Shown: positions 9,018 to 17,003 of the stretch, piece after piece
Numbering within the stretch: the first letter of the stretch is position 1
Layout: each line of letters begins with the position of its first letter
NCBI RefSeq assembly: GCF_000718785.1
Contig: NZ_JOCA01000002.1
Span: forward strand, 434,001-498,000
DNA from: Streptomyces sp. NRRL WC-3626
GTDB lineage: Bacteria; Actinomycetota; Actinomycetes; Streptomycetales; Streptomycetaceae
Reading direction: 5' to 3'
Length of the DNA stretch: 64,000 bases
Translations under genes and position numbers: made by a program
Notes under the pieces: generated by a model
What the model saw: the letters and a program-made list of their open reading frames with translations, nothing else
Database searches by the model: none
What the model was told of the DNA's origin: nothing

Positions 9018-9165
9018 CCGCCTGTGAAGGATGACCTGTCGGATTCGGGCTGGCGAAGTGGCCCGGCCGCACGAGTGCGGCTTCACCCCAAGGACTGCTC
9101 GGAACTGACGTCCCGGCGGCCCGTCGTGCCTGGGTCCTCCACTCCTGCCGATCCACTCCTGTCGA
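9018..9165 (-). promoter_or_regulatory. ydaO/yuaA-type (cyclic-di-AMP) riboswitch
   Basis: On the minus strand upstream of the NlpC/P60 gene the conserved blocks of the ydaO aptamer appear in order: GGACCCAGGCACGACGGG, then GGGGTGAAGCC (complement of 9079-9089), then CCCGAATCCGACAGGTCA (about 9033-9050), then AGGCGG. Position before a wall hydrolase fits known family members. Ends are approximate and the fold was judged by eye. Confidence 0.78.
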
Positions 9166-9541
9166 CCGGTCATCCGGGCGGCGGCAGGACTCGGCGTCCG
9201 CCCGGATCGCCCCGCCGCGGCGGCGGGGTCTTGTCGTCAGTCAGGGATCTTGGCTCATGGCGCGATCGAAAACCCAACGGAACGGGGGGTTTGTGTTGTT
9301 ACTCACCACTCACCTGTTCGGGTGGACACCCCTTGGGCCGGGGCGTCGTCCCCTGCGCGGAGGAGCCGCGGACCAGCGGCGGAACGACCCGTTCCGCCAT
9401 CCGGGTACGTGCGTTGCGCAACTTCGACGCCCTGAAAACTGCAGGTTCGTCTACGCCGGATGGTGGTAAGCCGTTCGGTCCGTTTCGGCCCCGCGCCGGG
9501 GCGCACCACCGGCCGGGGTCGTGACACCGGATGCGAGGGCG
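9166..9541. other. Non-coding leader and spacer upstream of the riboswitch
   Basis: I see no convincing gene in this stretch. It holds a GC-rich dyad around 9208-9228 (CCCCGCCGCCGCGGCGGGG on the minus strand), two near-identical copies of GGCAGGAGTGGA at its lower edge, and presumably the promoter of the NlpC/P60 transcript. Short open frames here lack Streptomyces codon bias and ribosome sites. Confidence 0.5.
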
Positions 9542-9850
9542 TCAACTGCCGGAGTCCGGCGGCAGCGTGACCCTGGCCGTACGGCGTTCGCCGTCCAGCA
9601 CCCGCAGGGCGCGGGCCAGTGTGCCGGAGTGCAGTTCGCTCTCGCCGCGCCGGTGCATCAGGGTCAGCGCCTCGCGCAGCGCGACGGCCTTGCCGACCAG
9701 CGCCTGGGCGGCCCGCAGCCCCCGGTAGGTGTCACCGCCCAGCGCCGGGTTGACCCGGCCGAGCAGGTCGGCGGCCTCGAGGTAATGGTCGATCAACTCG
9801 GCCTCCGCGCGGGTCAGCGCGGGCAGCGGCGGCAGTTCCGGTGGCAGCAT
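9542..9850 (-). CDS. Hypothetical protein downstream of clpP paralogue
   Basis: 102 residues, helical, starting MLPPELPPLPALTRAEAELI. I do not recognise a family. Codon bias is normal and the stop of the ClpP-like gene is 7 nt upstream, so the two are co-transcribed and the protein may act with the ClpP-like product. A second conserved-looking piece is LVGKAVALREALTLMHRRG. No signal peptide or membrane segment. Confidence 0.75.
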   Translation of the reverse strand: MLPPELPPLPALTRAEAELIDHYLEAADLLGRVNPALGGDTYRGLRAAQALVGKAVALREALTLMHRRGESELHSGTLARALRVLDGERRTARVTLPPDSGS

Positions 9851-9857
9851 CCGCGGC

Positions 9858-10493
9858 TCACCTCGTGCCGGAGGAGTCGGAGGCGTCCCTGCGACGGGGC
9901 ACGATCCGGTCCGCCAGGCCGTACTCCAGCGCCTCCCGGGCGTCCAGCACCTTGTCCCGCTCGATGTCCGCACGGACCTGTTCCGCGGTGCGGCCGGTGT
10001 GCCGGACCAGGATCTCCTCCATCCGCTCCCGGATCCGGGTCAACTCCTCGGCCTGGATCGCCAGATCGCTCGTCTGCCCTTCGACCGGCTCCAGGAGGGA
10101 GGGCTGACGGAGCACCAGCCGGGAGCCCGGCAGCAGGTATCGCTTGCCCGGAGTGCCGGCGGCCAGCAGCAGCGCGGCGGCACCCTCGGCGCGGCCCAGA
10201 CAGATCGTCTCCACGTCGCAGGTGACGAACCGCAGCGTGTCGTAGATCGCCGACATGGCGTGGAAGGAGCCGCCGGGAGAGTTCACGTAGAGCGAGATGT
10301 CCCGGTCGGGGCTGTGGTGCTCCAGGTACATGAACTGCGCCATCACATCGTTGGCGGAGGTCTCGTCGATCGGTGTCCCGAGGATGACGATCCGCTCCTC
10401 GAGCAGCTTCGAGTAGGGGTCCATGGTCCGGTTCCCGAACGCCGTGCGTTCGGTGAACTCGGGCAGGACGTGGCGGGCGGATGGTCGGGTCAT
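9858..10493 (-). CDS. ClpP-family protein lacking catalytic Ser and His (ClpR-like)
   Basis: 211 residues, full length for ClpP, with the ClpP fold signatures VNSPGG, IYDTLRF and [11 protein letters not shown]. The nucleophile motif normally GQAASMGA reads GRAEGAAA, putting Gly104 where Ser should be, and the catalytic HQP reads RQP, so His is Arg129. The Asp of the triad remains (ERD, Asp180). By family logic this subunit cannot cleave peptides but could co-assemble with active ClpP, like cyanobacterial ClpR. ATG at 10493 follows AAGGGG. It is divergent from a Phd/YefM antitoxin across a 68-bp region with a TGTACA operator, and is followed at 7 nt by a small hypothetical gene. Confidence 0.9.
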   Translation of the reverse strand: MTRPSARHVLPEFTERTAFGNRTMDPYSKLLEERIVILGTPIDETSANDVMAQFMYLEHHSPDRDISLYVNSPGGSFHAMSAIYDTLRFVTCDVETICLGRAEGAAALLLAAGTPGKRYLLPGSRLVLRQPSLLEPVEGQTSDLAIQAEELTRIRERMEEILVRHTGRTAEQVRADIERDKVLDAREALEYGLADRIVPRRRDASDSSGTR

Positions 10494-10527
10494 GGGAACC
10501 CCTTCTGTCGGGTCGTCTCCGTAAAAA

Positions 10528-10544
10528 ATGTACAGGACGTACAT
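10528..10544. promoter_or_regulatory. Palindromic operator between clpP-like gene and antitoxin
   Basis: Perfect inverted repeat ATGTAC-AGGAC-GTACAT, with TGTACA at 10529-10534. TGTACA is the core recognised by YefM-type antitoxins (established for E. coli YefM-YoeB). It overlaps the likely promoter of the antitoxin gene (-10 TATGAT, 10550-10555) and lies 35 bp before the ClpP-like start, so one protein could control both. Confidence 0.65.
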
Positions 10545-10561
10545 GACGTTATGATGGGTTC

Positions 10562-10849
10562 ATGGCCTACGAGATTCCGGTTACCCAAGCCAGGGCTGAG
10601 CTCGCCGACCTCATCAACCGGGTGGTGTACGGCGGTGAGCGCGTCGTCGTGACCCGGCACGGAAAACCCCTCGTCGCTCTCGTGTCCGCCGATGACCTGC
10701 GACGACTCGAAGAACTCCGGGAGTCCGCGGAACCCGCCGAGGAGCAGGTGATCAGCACGGTGGCGGGTGTCCGGGAGGCCGCTTCCGCTCCTCGCGAACG
10801 GCAGCGGTTCGGCATCGCGGCGGAGCACCGGGGGACTCCCCCCTCGTAG
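10562..10849 (+). CDS. Phd/YefM-type antitoxin, no adjacent toxin
   Basis: 95 residues. The N-terminal IPVTQARAELADLINRVVYGGERVVVTRHGKPLVALVS pattern (read in parts: IPVTQARAELADLINRV and VVVTRHGKPLVALVS) is the Phd/YefM DNA-binding fold, followed by a disordered, acidic toxin-binding tail. A RelE/YoeB or Doc toxin would be expected downstream, but the next gene is a convergent membrane protein behind a strong terminator, so this is an orphan. The -10 TATGAT ends 6 nt before the ATG, predicting a leaderless transcript. It likely binds the palindrome at 10528-10544. Confidence 0.88.
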   Translation: MAYEIPVTQARAELADLINRVVYGGERVVVTRHGKPLVALVSADDLRRLEELRESAEPAEEQVISTVAGVREAASAPRERQRFGIAAEHRGTPPS

Positions 10850-10860
10850 CCGTGCGACAG

Positions 10861-10900
10861 GACCGCGCACCCCCGTCCGCCACGGCGGGGGTGCGCGGTC
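10861..10900. terminator. Strong bidirectional terminator hairpin
   Basis: A perfect 15-bp stem (GACCGCGCACCCCCG and its complement) with a 10-nt loop, between the convergent antitoxin and membrane protein genes. It closes the antitoxin transcript, which confirms that no toxin gene is co-transcribed. Confidence 0.85.
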
Positions 10901-10915
10901 GTTCCGGGCGCGGGG

Positions 10916-11917
10916 TCAGGCGAGGAAGGCCGGTTCCCGCTGGGGTGCCGGCCGCGGGCCCGTCCCGCGCTCCTTCAGCGCACCGCCGGCCACCACGGCA
11001 CCCAGGCCCAGCGCCGCCCACCAGGCCAGCGTCAGAGCGGGGCCCACCGCCGCCGCGCCGTCGAAGAAGGACACCGAGCGCAGCAGTGTCGCGCCCGCGC
11101 CCGGTGGCAGCCACTGGCCGATCGCCCCGGCCGGTGCGGGCAGCATCTCCGGGGCGGAGGACGCCCCCGAGAAGGGGTTGCCGAGCAGCATGATCACCAC
11201 GCCGCCGAGCGCGATACCGGCCCGTCCGACGAGCGCCGCCAGTCCGGCGACCGCCGCGCTCATCGCCAGCGCGGCCAGCGCGAACGTACCCGCCACGGTC
11301 CACCAGTTCCCCGGGACCGCCTCCAGCCAGCTGTGCGCCAGCGCCGTGGCCACCACGCCGGCCAGGGCGGAGGATCCGGCCAGCGCGGCCACCGCGCGGG
11401 CGCCGCGCAGGCCGAGGAGCGTCACCGCGGCGCCGGCGCCGATGCCGGCCATGGCCAGCGGGAGCACGCTGGTGCTCAGGACGGCGCCGCGCGGGTCCTC
11501 GTCGGCCGTGGGGACGACGTCCACGGTGGTCGCCCGGGTGTCCGGAGCGGACGCCCGGTCGGCCACCGCCTGCTGCAGCAGCTGGGCCACGACCGGGCTC
11601 GCGGCGGACGCGGTGAGCAGCTTAGGGCCCTGCTCCGTGGCGACGATGGCGCCGTAGACCTCGCGGTTCTCGATCGCCTCCCGGGCGGCGGTCTCGTCGG
11701 CGTAGTGGTGGAGGTCGAAGGCGCCCTTCCGGTGCTCCAGCTGTCGCTCCACGGGAGCGGTCGCGGCGGTGGGGCCGGCCAGGCCGAGCGGCAGGTCGTG
11801 CGGTGCCGTGCGGGACGCCGGCCAGGCGAAGGCCCAGAGCGCCAGGGCGACGACGGCGGGGATCAGCACGATGACGGCGATCACGCGGCGGTGCGGCGGC
11901 AGTGAGGTGGGGGACAT
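10916..11917 (-). CDS. YhgE/Pip-like or ABC-2-type multi-pass membrane protein
   Basis: 333 residues. One N-terminal membrane helix (VIAVIVLIPAVVALALWAFA), an extracytoplasmic domain of about 120 residues, then five or six hydrophobic helices. This layout matches ABC-2-like permeases of the YhgE/Pip or DUF3533 type. The motif REVYGAIVA in the soluble part is typical of that group. No ATPase is adjacent. It is divergent from a TetR repressor, which by the usual logic controls it; the two share direct repeats at 11947 and 12005. Confidence 0.8.
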   Translation of the reverse strand: MSPTSLPPHRRVIAVIVLIPAVVALALWAFAWPASRTAPHDLPLGLAGPTAATAPVERQLEHRKGAFDLHHYADETAAREAIENREVYGAIVATEQGPKLLTASAASPVVAQLLQQAVADRASAPDTRATTVDVVPTADEDPRGAVLSTSVLPLAMAGIGAGAAVTLLGLRGARAVAALAGSSALAGVVATALAHSWLEAVPGNWWTVAGTFALAALAMSAAVAGLAALVGRAGIALGGVVIMLLGNPFSGASSAPEMLPAPAGAIGQWLPPGAGATLLRSVSFFDGAAAVGPALTLAWWAALGLGAVVAGGALKERGTGPRPAPQREPAFLA

Positions 11918-11946
11918 GAGGGCTCCGGCGGGTAAAAAGAAGGATC

Positions 11947-12018
11947 GTTCGTTTTAGGTTCGTCGCCACCGTCCCGCTCTTCCGGTCGCTTGTCAAGAAG
12001 GAATGTTCGTTTTAGATT
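11947..12018. repeat. Duplicated putative TetR operator
   Basis: GTTCGTTTTAGGTT at 11947-11960 and GTTCGTTTTAGATT at 12005-12018 are direct copies (13 of 14 identical) 58 nt apart, in an AT-richer divergent promoter region. The second copy overlaps the -10 of the tetR promoter. Both are likely repressor sites (inference). Confidence 0.6.
11990..12018 (+). promoter_or_regulatory. tetR promoter, leaderless
   Basis: TTGTCA (11990-11995), 17 bp, TAGATT (12013-12018). The predicted start of transcription falls on the ATG at 12025. Confidence 0.6.
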
Positions 12019-12024
12019 GCGGAC

Positions 12025-12657
12025 ATGGCTCGCGTATCCCAGGAACACCTCGACGCCCGCCGCCGCCAGATCCTCGACGGTGCCGCGTCCTGCTTCGCCC
12101 GCAACGGCTTCCACGCCACCTCGATGCAGGACGTCCTGAAGGAGGCGGACCTCTCCGCGGGGGCCGTCTACCGGTATTTCCGCGGGAAGGACGAGCTCAT
12201 CGCCGCGATCGTGACCGACGTGCTCGACACGGTGCGGGGGATTCTCGAGGGGGCCGTGCGGGAGAGTCCGCCGCCGCTGCCGGACGTGCTCATTCCGCGC
12301 GCGCTGGCGCGGATGCGCGAGGAGCGGCCGGCCGTGCTGGACGACGGGTCGTGGATGTTTCCGCGGCTGATGATCCAGGTGTGGACGGAGACGACGCGCA
12401 GTCCTGAGCTGGCGGTGGTGCTGGGGGAGGGGTACGAGAACGTGCGGGGGGTCTGGGCCCGGGTGGTGGAGGGGTATCAGGAGGCGGGGCTGATGTCCGC
12501 GTCGGTGGACGCGGACGTGGTGGCCCGGGCGATGATCGCGTTGGTGCAGGGGTTCGCCGCGCAGATGGCACTCTTCGGGGGGGTGTCCGAGGAAACGTTG
12601 CGGGAAGGGGTGCGGGCGTTGATGGGGATGGGGGCTGTGGGGCGTGAGGGTGCCTGA
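12025..12657 (+). CDS. TetR-family repressor
   Basis: 210 residues. The N-terminal TetR HTH is clear: RQILDGAASCFARNGFHATS, then DVLKEADLSAGAVYRYF and KDELIAAI. The rest is a helical ligand-binding domain without specific marks. It is divergent from the YhgE-like membrane protein gene and very probably represses it and itself through the repeated GTTCGTTTTAG sites. No ribosome site precedes the ATG, consistent with a leaderless mRNA. Confidence 0.93.
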   Translation: MARVSQEHLDARRRQILDGAASCFARNGFHATSMQDVLKEADLSAGAVYRYFRGKDELIAAIVTDVLDTVRGILEGAVRESPPPLPDVLIPRALARMREERPAVLDDGSWMFPRLMIQVWTETTRSPELAVVLGEGYENVRGVWARVVEGYQEAGLMSASVDADVVARAMIALVQGFAAQMALFGGVSEETLREGVRALMGMGAVGREGA

Positions 12658-12796
12658 CGGGGTGTGTGTTCGGCTGGCGGAACCGGCCTGACCGGTTATC
12701 GGATTGGCAAAGAAGCGTCTCCAAGGGTGTCGCCGGTCGGTTCGTTGCGGCGAGGATCCCCCGTGGTCATGGCAACCACGAAGGGGGAGGCCCCAG

Positions 12797-14380
12797 TTGA
12801 GGGACAGCGGAGCGAAGCGGCGGGCGGCGGTGCTCGTCGCGGCGGCGCTCATAGCCGGCGCCGTCGCGGCACCCACGGCGAACGCGACGGCGGACGGCCA
12901 TCATGGCAAGGACCGTGAGGCCAGGGGCGTGGCGATCGCCGCCGCCCGGGCCGCGAAGGCCGGCGTCGACTGGCGGGACTGCCCCGCCGACTGGAACCTG
13001 GCCGCGCCGATCCAGTGCGGCTGGGTCTCGGTGCCGATGGACTACGCCAAGCCGTACGGCAAGCAGATCAAGCTCGCCGTCGACCGCATCGGCAACACCG
13101 GCACCCAGAGCGAGCGCCAGGGCGCGCTGCTGTACAACCCGGGTGGCCCCGGCGGCTCCGGTCTGCGCTTCCCGGCCCGGGTCACCGCCAAGAACCCGGT
13201 CTGGGCCAACACCGCGAAGGCGTACGACTTCGTGGGCTTCGACCCGCGCGGCGTCGGCAAGTCCGCGCCCATCTCCTGTGTCGACCCGCAGGAGTTCGTC
13301 AAGGCGCCCAAGGCGGACCCGGTGCCCCGCTCCGAGGCCGACAAGCGCGCCCAGCGCAAACTCGCGCGCGAGTACGCCGAGGGCTGCCAGGAGCGCAGCG
13401 GCGAGATGCTGCCGCACATGACCACGCCCAACAGCGCGCGCGACCTCGACGTCATCCGCGCCGCCCTCGGCGAGAAGAAGCTCAACTTCCTCGGCGTCTC
13501 CTACGGCACCTACCTCGGCGCCGTCTACGCCACCCTCTTCCCGGACCACGTCCGCCGCATGGTCGTCGACAGCGTCGTCAACCCCTCCCGCGAGAAGATC
13601 TGGTACCAGGCCAACCTGGACCAGGACGTCGCCTTCGAGGGCCGCTGGAAGGACTGGCAGGACTGGGTCGCGAAGAACGACGCCGCCTTCCACCTCGGCA
13701 CCACCCGCGACGCCGTCCAGGCCCAGTGGCTGAAGCTGCGCGCCACCGCCGAGAAGGACCCGATCGGCGGGGTCGTCGGACCGGCCGAGCTGATCGGCTT
13801 CTTCCAGAGCGCCCCGTACTACGACTCCGCGTGGGTCCCCGTCGCGACCGTTTTCAGTCAGTACGTCGCCGGCGACACCCAGGCGCTCGTCGACGCCGCC
13901 GCCCCCGACCTGTCCGACACCGCGGGCAACGCGGCCTCGGAGAACGGCAACGCCGTCTACACGGCCGTGGAGTGCACCGACGCCAAGTGGCCCACCAGCT
14001 GGCGCACCTGGGACCGCGACAACACCCGGCTGCACCGCGACCACCCGTTCATGACCTGGGCCAACGCCTGGATGAACCTGCCCTGCGCCACCTGGCCGGC
14101 CAAGCAGCAGACGCCCGTGGACGTCAAGTCCGGCAAGGGCCTGCCGCCGGTGCTGATCGTCCAGTCCGAGCGTGACGCGGCCACCCCCTACGCGGGCGCC
14201 GTCGAACTGCACCAGAGGCTCAAGGACTCCCGCCTCGTCACCGAGCGGAACGCCGGATCCCACGGCGTCACCGGCCTGGTCAACGCCTGCGTCAACGACC
14301 GGGTGGACACCTACCTGCTCACCGGCGCTCTCGACCGCACCGACGTGACCTGCGCACCGCACGCCACCCCGAAGCCGTGA
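12797..14380 (+). CDS. tap: Secreted tripeptidyl aminopeptidase
   Basis: 527 residues, an alpha/beta-hydrolase that removes tripeptides from N-termini outside the cell, as characterised in S. lividans. A signal peptide (RDSGAKRRAAVLVAAALIAG, cleavage near ANATA) precedes the mature domain. The nucleophile Ser is in GVSYGTYLG, the Asp region in QSERDAATPY and the His in GSHGVTG; LYNPGGPGGSG is the oxyanion-side loop of the family. The start is TTG 12797 after GGGGGAGG; an in-frame ATG at 12704 would put 31 residues before the signal peptide. It ends at a strong terminator. Confidence 0.93.
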   Translation: MRDSGAKRRAAVLVAAALIAGAVAAPTANATADGHHGKDREARGVAIAAARAAKAGVDWRDCPADWNLAAPIQCGWVSVPMDYAKPYGKQIKLAVDRIGNTGTQSERQGALLYNPGGPGGSGLRFPARVTAKNPVWANTAKAYDFVGFDPRGVGKSAPISCVDPQEFVKAPKADPVPRSEADKRAQRKLAREYAEGCQERSGEMLPHMTTPNSARDLDVIRAALGEKKLNFLGVSYGTYLGAVYATLFPDHVRRMVVDSVVNPSREKIWYQANLDQDVAFEGRWKDWQDWVAKNDAAFHLGTTRDAVQAQWLKLRATAEKDPIGGVVGPAELIGFFQSAPYYDSAWVPVATVFSQYVAGDTQALVDAAAPDLSDTAGNAASENGNAVYTAVECTDAKWPTSWRTWDRDNTRLHRDHPFMTWANAWMNLPCATWPAKQQTPVDVKSGKGLPPVLIVQSERDAATPYAGAVELHQRLKDSRLVTERNAGSHGVTGLVNACVNDRVDTYLLTGALDRTDVTCAPHATPKP

Positions 14381-14386
14381 CACGCG

Positions 14387-14420
14387 TGAGGGGCGGCCGG
14401 AGCTCTCCGGCCGCCCCTCA
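14387..14420. terminator. Bidirectional terminator hairpin
   Basis: Near-perfect 16-bp stem (TGAGGGGCGGCCGGAG and its complement) with a very short loop, between the convergent tap and acyltransferase genes. Confidence 0.85.
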
Positions 14421-14432
14421 CCCGTGTGCGGA

Positions 14433-15164
14433 TCAGGTCAGCGGCATGCGCGGGAAGCGGCGCTTGTCCTCCGCGCCGCGTTCGGCCTCCTGGGCCTTGG
14501 CGACGGCCGCGTACTGATCGACGTACTCCTGCTCGGACAGGGTGAGGATGGCGTACATGATCTCGTCGGTGGCGGCGCGCAGCACCGCCTTCTCGCTCTC
14601 CAGCCCGGCGTAGCGCGAGAAGTCCAGCGGCTTGCCGAAACGGATCACCACCGGGTGGATCCGGGGGATCTTCCTGCCGGGCGGCTGCGCCTCGAACGTG
14701 CCGATCATCGCGCACGGGATCACCGGCACACCCGCCCTGAGCGCCATCACCGCGACACCGACCTTGCCCTTGTAGAGGCGGCCGTCGTGCGAGCGCGTGC
14801 CCTCCGGGTAGATGCCGAGCAGTTCCCCTTTGCCCAGCACGCCCAGACCCTCCCGGATGGCGGCCTGCCCGGCGTCCTTCCCGCTGCGGTCGACCGGGAT
14901 CTGGCCGGCGCTGTGGAAGAAGAACGCCGTCAGCCGGCCCTTGAGACCGGGGCCGGTGAAGTACTCGGCCTTGGCGAGGAAGGTGATGCGCCGCTTGAGC
15001 ACGGCCGGCATCAGGAAGTGGTCCGAGAACGACAGATGGTTGCCGGCCACGATGGCGGCGCCGGACGACGGCACATGCTCGAGGCCCTCTATTCGCGGCC
15101 GGAAGACCAGTCGCAGCAGCGGGCCCAGCAGCACGTACTTCAGCAGGTTGTAGAACAAGGGCAT
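14433..15164 (-). CDS. plsC: 1-acyl-sn-glycerol-3-phosphate acyltransferase
   Basis: 243 residues of the PlsC superfamily, placing an acyl chain on lysophosphatidate or a similar acceptor at the membrane. The catalytic HX4D is NHLSFSD; the glycerol-3-phosphate-binding motif is YPEGTRS; VIPCAMIGT is the last conserved block. A hydrophobic N-terminus (LLKYVLLGPLLRLVF) probably anchors it. ATG 15164 follows GAGGAG. Streptomyces has several paralogues, so the exact acceptor is uncertain. Confidence 0.9.
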   Translation of the reverse strand: MPLFYNLLKYVLLGPLLRLVFRPRIEGLEHVPSSGAAIVAGNHLSFSDHFLMPAVLKRRITFLAKAEYFTGPGLKGRLTAFFFHSAGQIPVDRSGKDAGQAAIREGLGVLGKGELLGIYPEGTRSHDGRLYKGKVGVAVMALRAGVPVIPCAMIGTFEAQPPGRKIPRIHPVVIRFGKPLDFSRYAGLESEKAVLRAATDEIMYAILTLSEQEYVDQYAAVAKAQEAERGAEDKRRFPRMPLT

Positions 15165-15323
15165 GCTCCTCGACTCCGGCGGACGGGCGGTGCCGCCGCG
15201 TCCCGGCTGGCCATCCGGCACGTCGTGGGATGTCAGTCTAGGTGCGGACGGCAGGGCCCGGCATCAGGTTCGACGCGACCGGAGGGCACCGCTCCGCGCG
15301 GCCGTCCGAGTAGGCTCCGCGGC

Positions 15324-15764
15324 ATGCGGATCTCCGTCTCCTCCGACATGGACGAACCCGTGGCCCGCGCCCTCCTCGCCGAGCTCCGCGACCGGGGCCA
15401 CGAGGTACGGGCGCACGGCGCCCTCAGCCCCGGCGACGACCCGGGATGGGCCGTCTGCTCCGGGGCGGCCGCCCGCGAGGTCGCCGACGGGAGCGCCGAC
15501 CAGGCGGTGGTGTGCTGCTGGACCGGCACCGGTGCCTCGATCGCCGCGAACAAGGTGCCCGGCGTCCGCGCCGCCCTGTGCACGGACGCCTACACGGCGG
15601 ACGGCGCCCGCCGCTGGAACGACGCCAACGTGCTGGCCCTCAGCCTGCGGCTGACCTCCGTGCCGCTGCTGACGGAGATCCTCGACGCCTGGTTCGCCGG
15701 TGCCCCCGCCGACGACCCGGAGGACCGGCGCAACGTGGCACACCTCGACCGCGCCGGCTCCTGA
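15324..15764 (+). CDS. RpiB/LacAB-family sugar-phosphate isomerase
   Basis: 146 residues of the ribose-5-phosphate isomerase B fold. MRISVSSDMDEPVA is the start and the family core reads CWTGTGASIAANKVPGVRAAL, with the active-site Cys-Thr/Gly region kept and the conserved ASN/NDANVLALS block following. The N-terminal substrate-binding motif has DMDEPVA in place of the usual DHAGF, so the sugar handled may differ from ribose 5-phosphate. It is convergent with a SpoIIE phosphatase, sharing TGATCA at the stops. Confidence 0.85.
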   Translation: MRISVSSDMDEPVARALLAELRDRGHEVRAHGALSPGDDPGWAVCSGAAAREVADGSADQAVVCCWTGTGASIAANKVPGVRAALCTDAYTADGARRWNDANVLALSLRLTSVPLLTEILDAWFAGAPADDPEDRRNVAHLDRAGS

Positions 15765-16994
15765 TCACAGCCCTACGACGACCAGCGCCGTGTCGTCGGT
15801 GGCGCCGCCCGGGGCCAGCAGTTCCAGCAGCACGATGTCCGCGAGCGTCTCGGGGTCCTGCGTCCGGTGCCGGCGCAGGGACTCGGCGAGCCGCAGCAGC
15901 CCCGTGTCGATGTCCTCCCGGCGTCGTTCGACGAGACCGTCCGTGTAGAGCACCAGCGTCGCGCCCGGCTCGAACCCGGTCTCGGCCTCCGGCCGGGCCG
16001 TCGGCACGGGCTGGGCGTCGAGCGGCGGGTCGGTGGCCCGGTCCAGGAACTCCACACGTCCGTCGCGGTGCAGCAGCACCGGCGGCGGGTGGCCGGCACT
16101 GCTGTACCTGATGGTGTGCCGGTCGAAGTCGACGAAGGTGGTCACCGCGGTCGCGGACTCGGCGCCGTCCACCACATGGGCGTAGCGGCCCACCACGTCC
16201 AGCGCCTGAGCGGGCCCCTCCGCCACCCGGGAGGCCGCTGTCAGCGCGCTGCGCAGCTGGCCCATCACCCCGGCCGCCGCCAGACCGTGCCCGACCACGT
16301 CCCCCACCGAGACACCGATCCGGTTGCCGCCCACCAGGTCGACCAGGTCGTACCAGTCCCCGCAGACGTTGAGCGCGCCCAGCGCGGGCCGGTAGCGCAC
16401 CGCGGCCCGGCGATGGCCTACCTGCCGGCGGGCGGGCAGCATCGCCTCCTGCAGTGCCAGGGCCACCTCCCGCTCCCGCGCGTGCGCCTCGCGCAGCCGG
16501 TTGTTGAGCTCCTGCAGCTCCCGGCCGCGCGCGTACAGCTCGGCCTCCAGCATCCGGCCCCGGCCGTCTCCCTCGCCGCCCCGGAACCGGATCAGCTCCG
16601 TGACCTCCTCGACCCGGTGCACGATCAGCACCACCCGCCCGTCGGGGCCGCGCACCGGCGTGTTCACCGGGCTCCAGTAGCGCTCCTCCCACATGCCGGA
16701 GTGCTCCGGGGTCTCGACGTCGTAGCGCTGTACGGCCATGGTGTCGCGCTCACCGGTGGACAGGACCCGCAGCAGCGAGGTGTGCAGCAGGTGCGCGCCC
16801 ACGGCATCCGGGTCGTCCGGGTTCTGCGGGAAGACGTCGAACATGTAGCGGCCGACGATCGACTCGCGGGAGCGTCCGGTGCCGTGGACGAAGGCCGCGT
16901 TGACGTCCGCGTACACCAGATCCGGGGTCAGCAGCGCGACCATGCCGGGCAGGGCCCGGTAGACCGCCTCGTAGTCGATCGACACCTCTGTCAT
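15765..16994 (-). CDS. PAS-SpoIIE protein phosphatase
   Basis: 409 residues. A PAS sensor (about residues 8-130), a coiled-coil linker (LQELNNRLREAHAREREVA) and a PP2C/SpoIIE phosphatase (about 180-409). Metal-site motifs are intact: VCGDWYDL, VGDVVGHGLAAA, LYTDGLVE and ATDDTALVVV. It should dephosphorylate an anti-anti-sigma factor. It starts 9 nt after the stop of the larger SpoIIE gene and is co-transcribed with it, so the two may act on the same target with different signals. Confidence 0.93.
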   Translation of the reverse strand: MTEVSIDYEAVYRALPGMVALLTPDLVYADVNAAFVHGTGRSRESIVGRYMFDVFPQNPDDPDAVGAHLLHTSLLRVLSTGERDTMAVQRYDVETPEHSGMWEERYWSPVNTPVRGPDGRVVLIVHRVEEVTELIRFRGGEGDGRGRMLEAELYARGRELQELNNRLREAHAREREVALALQEAMLPARRQVGHRRAAVRYRPALGALNVCGDWYDLVDLVGGNRIGVSVGDVVGHGLAAAGVMGQLRSALTAASRVAEGPAQALDVVGRYAHVVDGAESATAVTTFVDFDRHTIRYSSAGHPPPVLLHRDGRVEFLDRATDPPLDAQPVPTARPEAETGFEPGATLVLYTDGLVERRREDIDTGLLRLAESLRRHRTQDPETLADIVLLELLAPGGATDDTALVVVGL

Positions 16995-17003
16995 GGCCCC
17001 GCC

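Noticed and set aside
9257..9469. Possible 70-residue gene upstream of the riboswitch
   Set aside because: No ribosome site, poor codon bias and no recognisable domain; it lies in the leader region.
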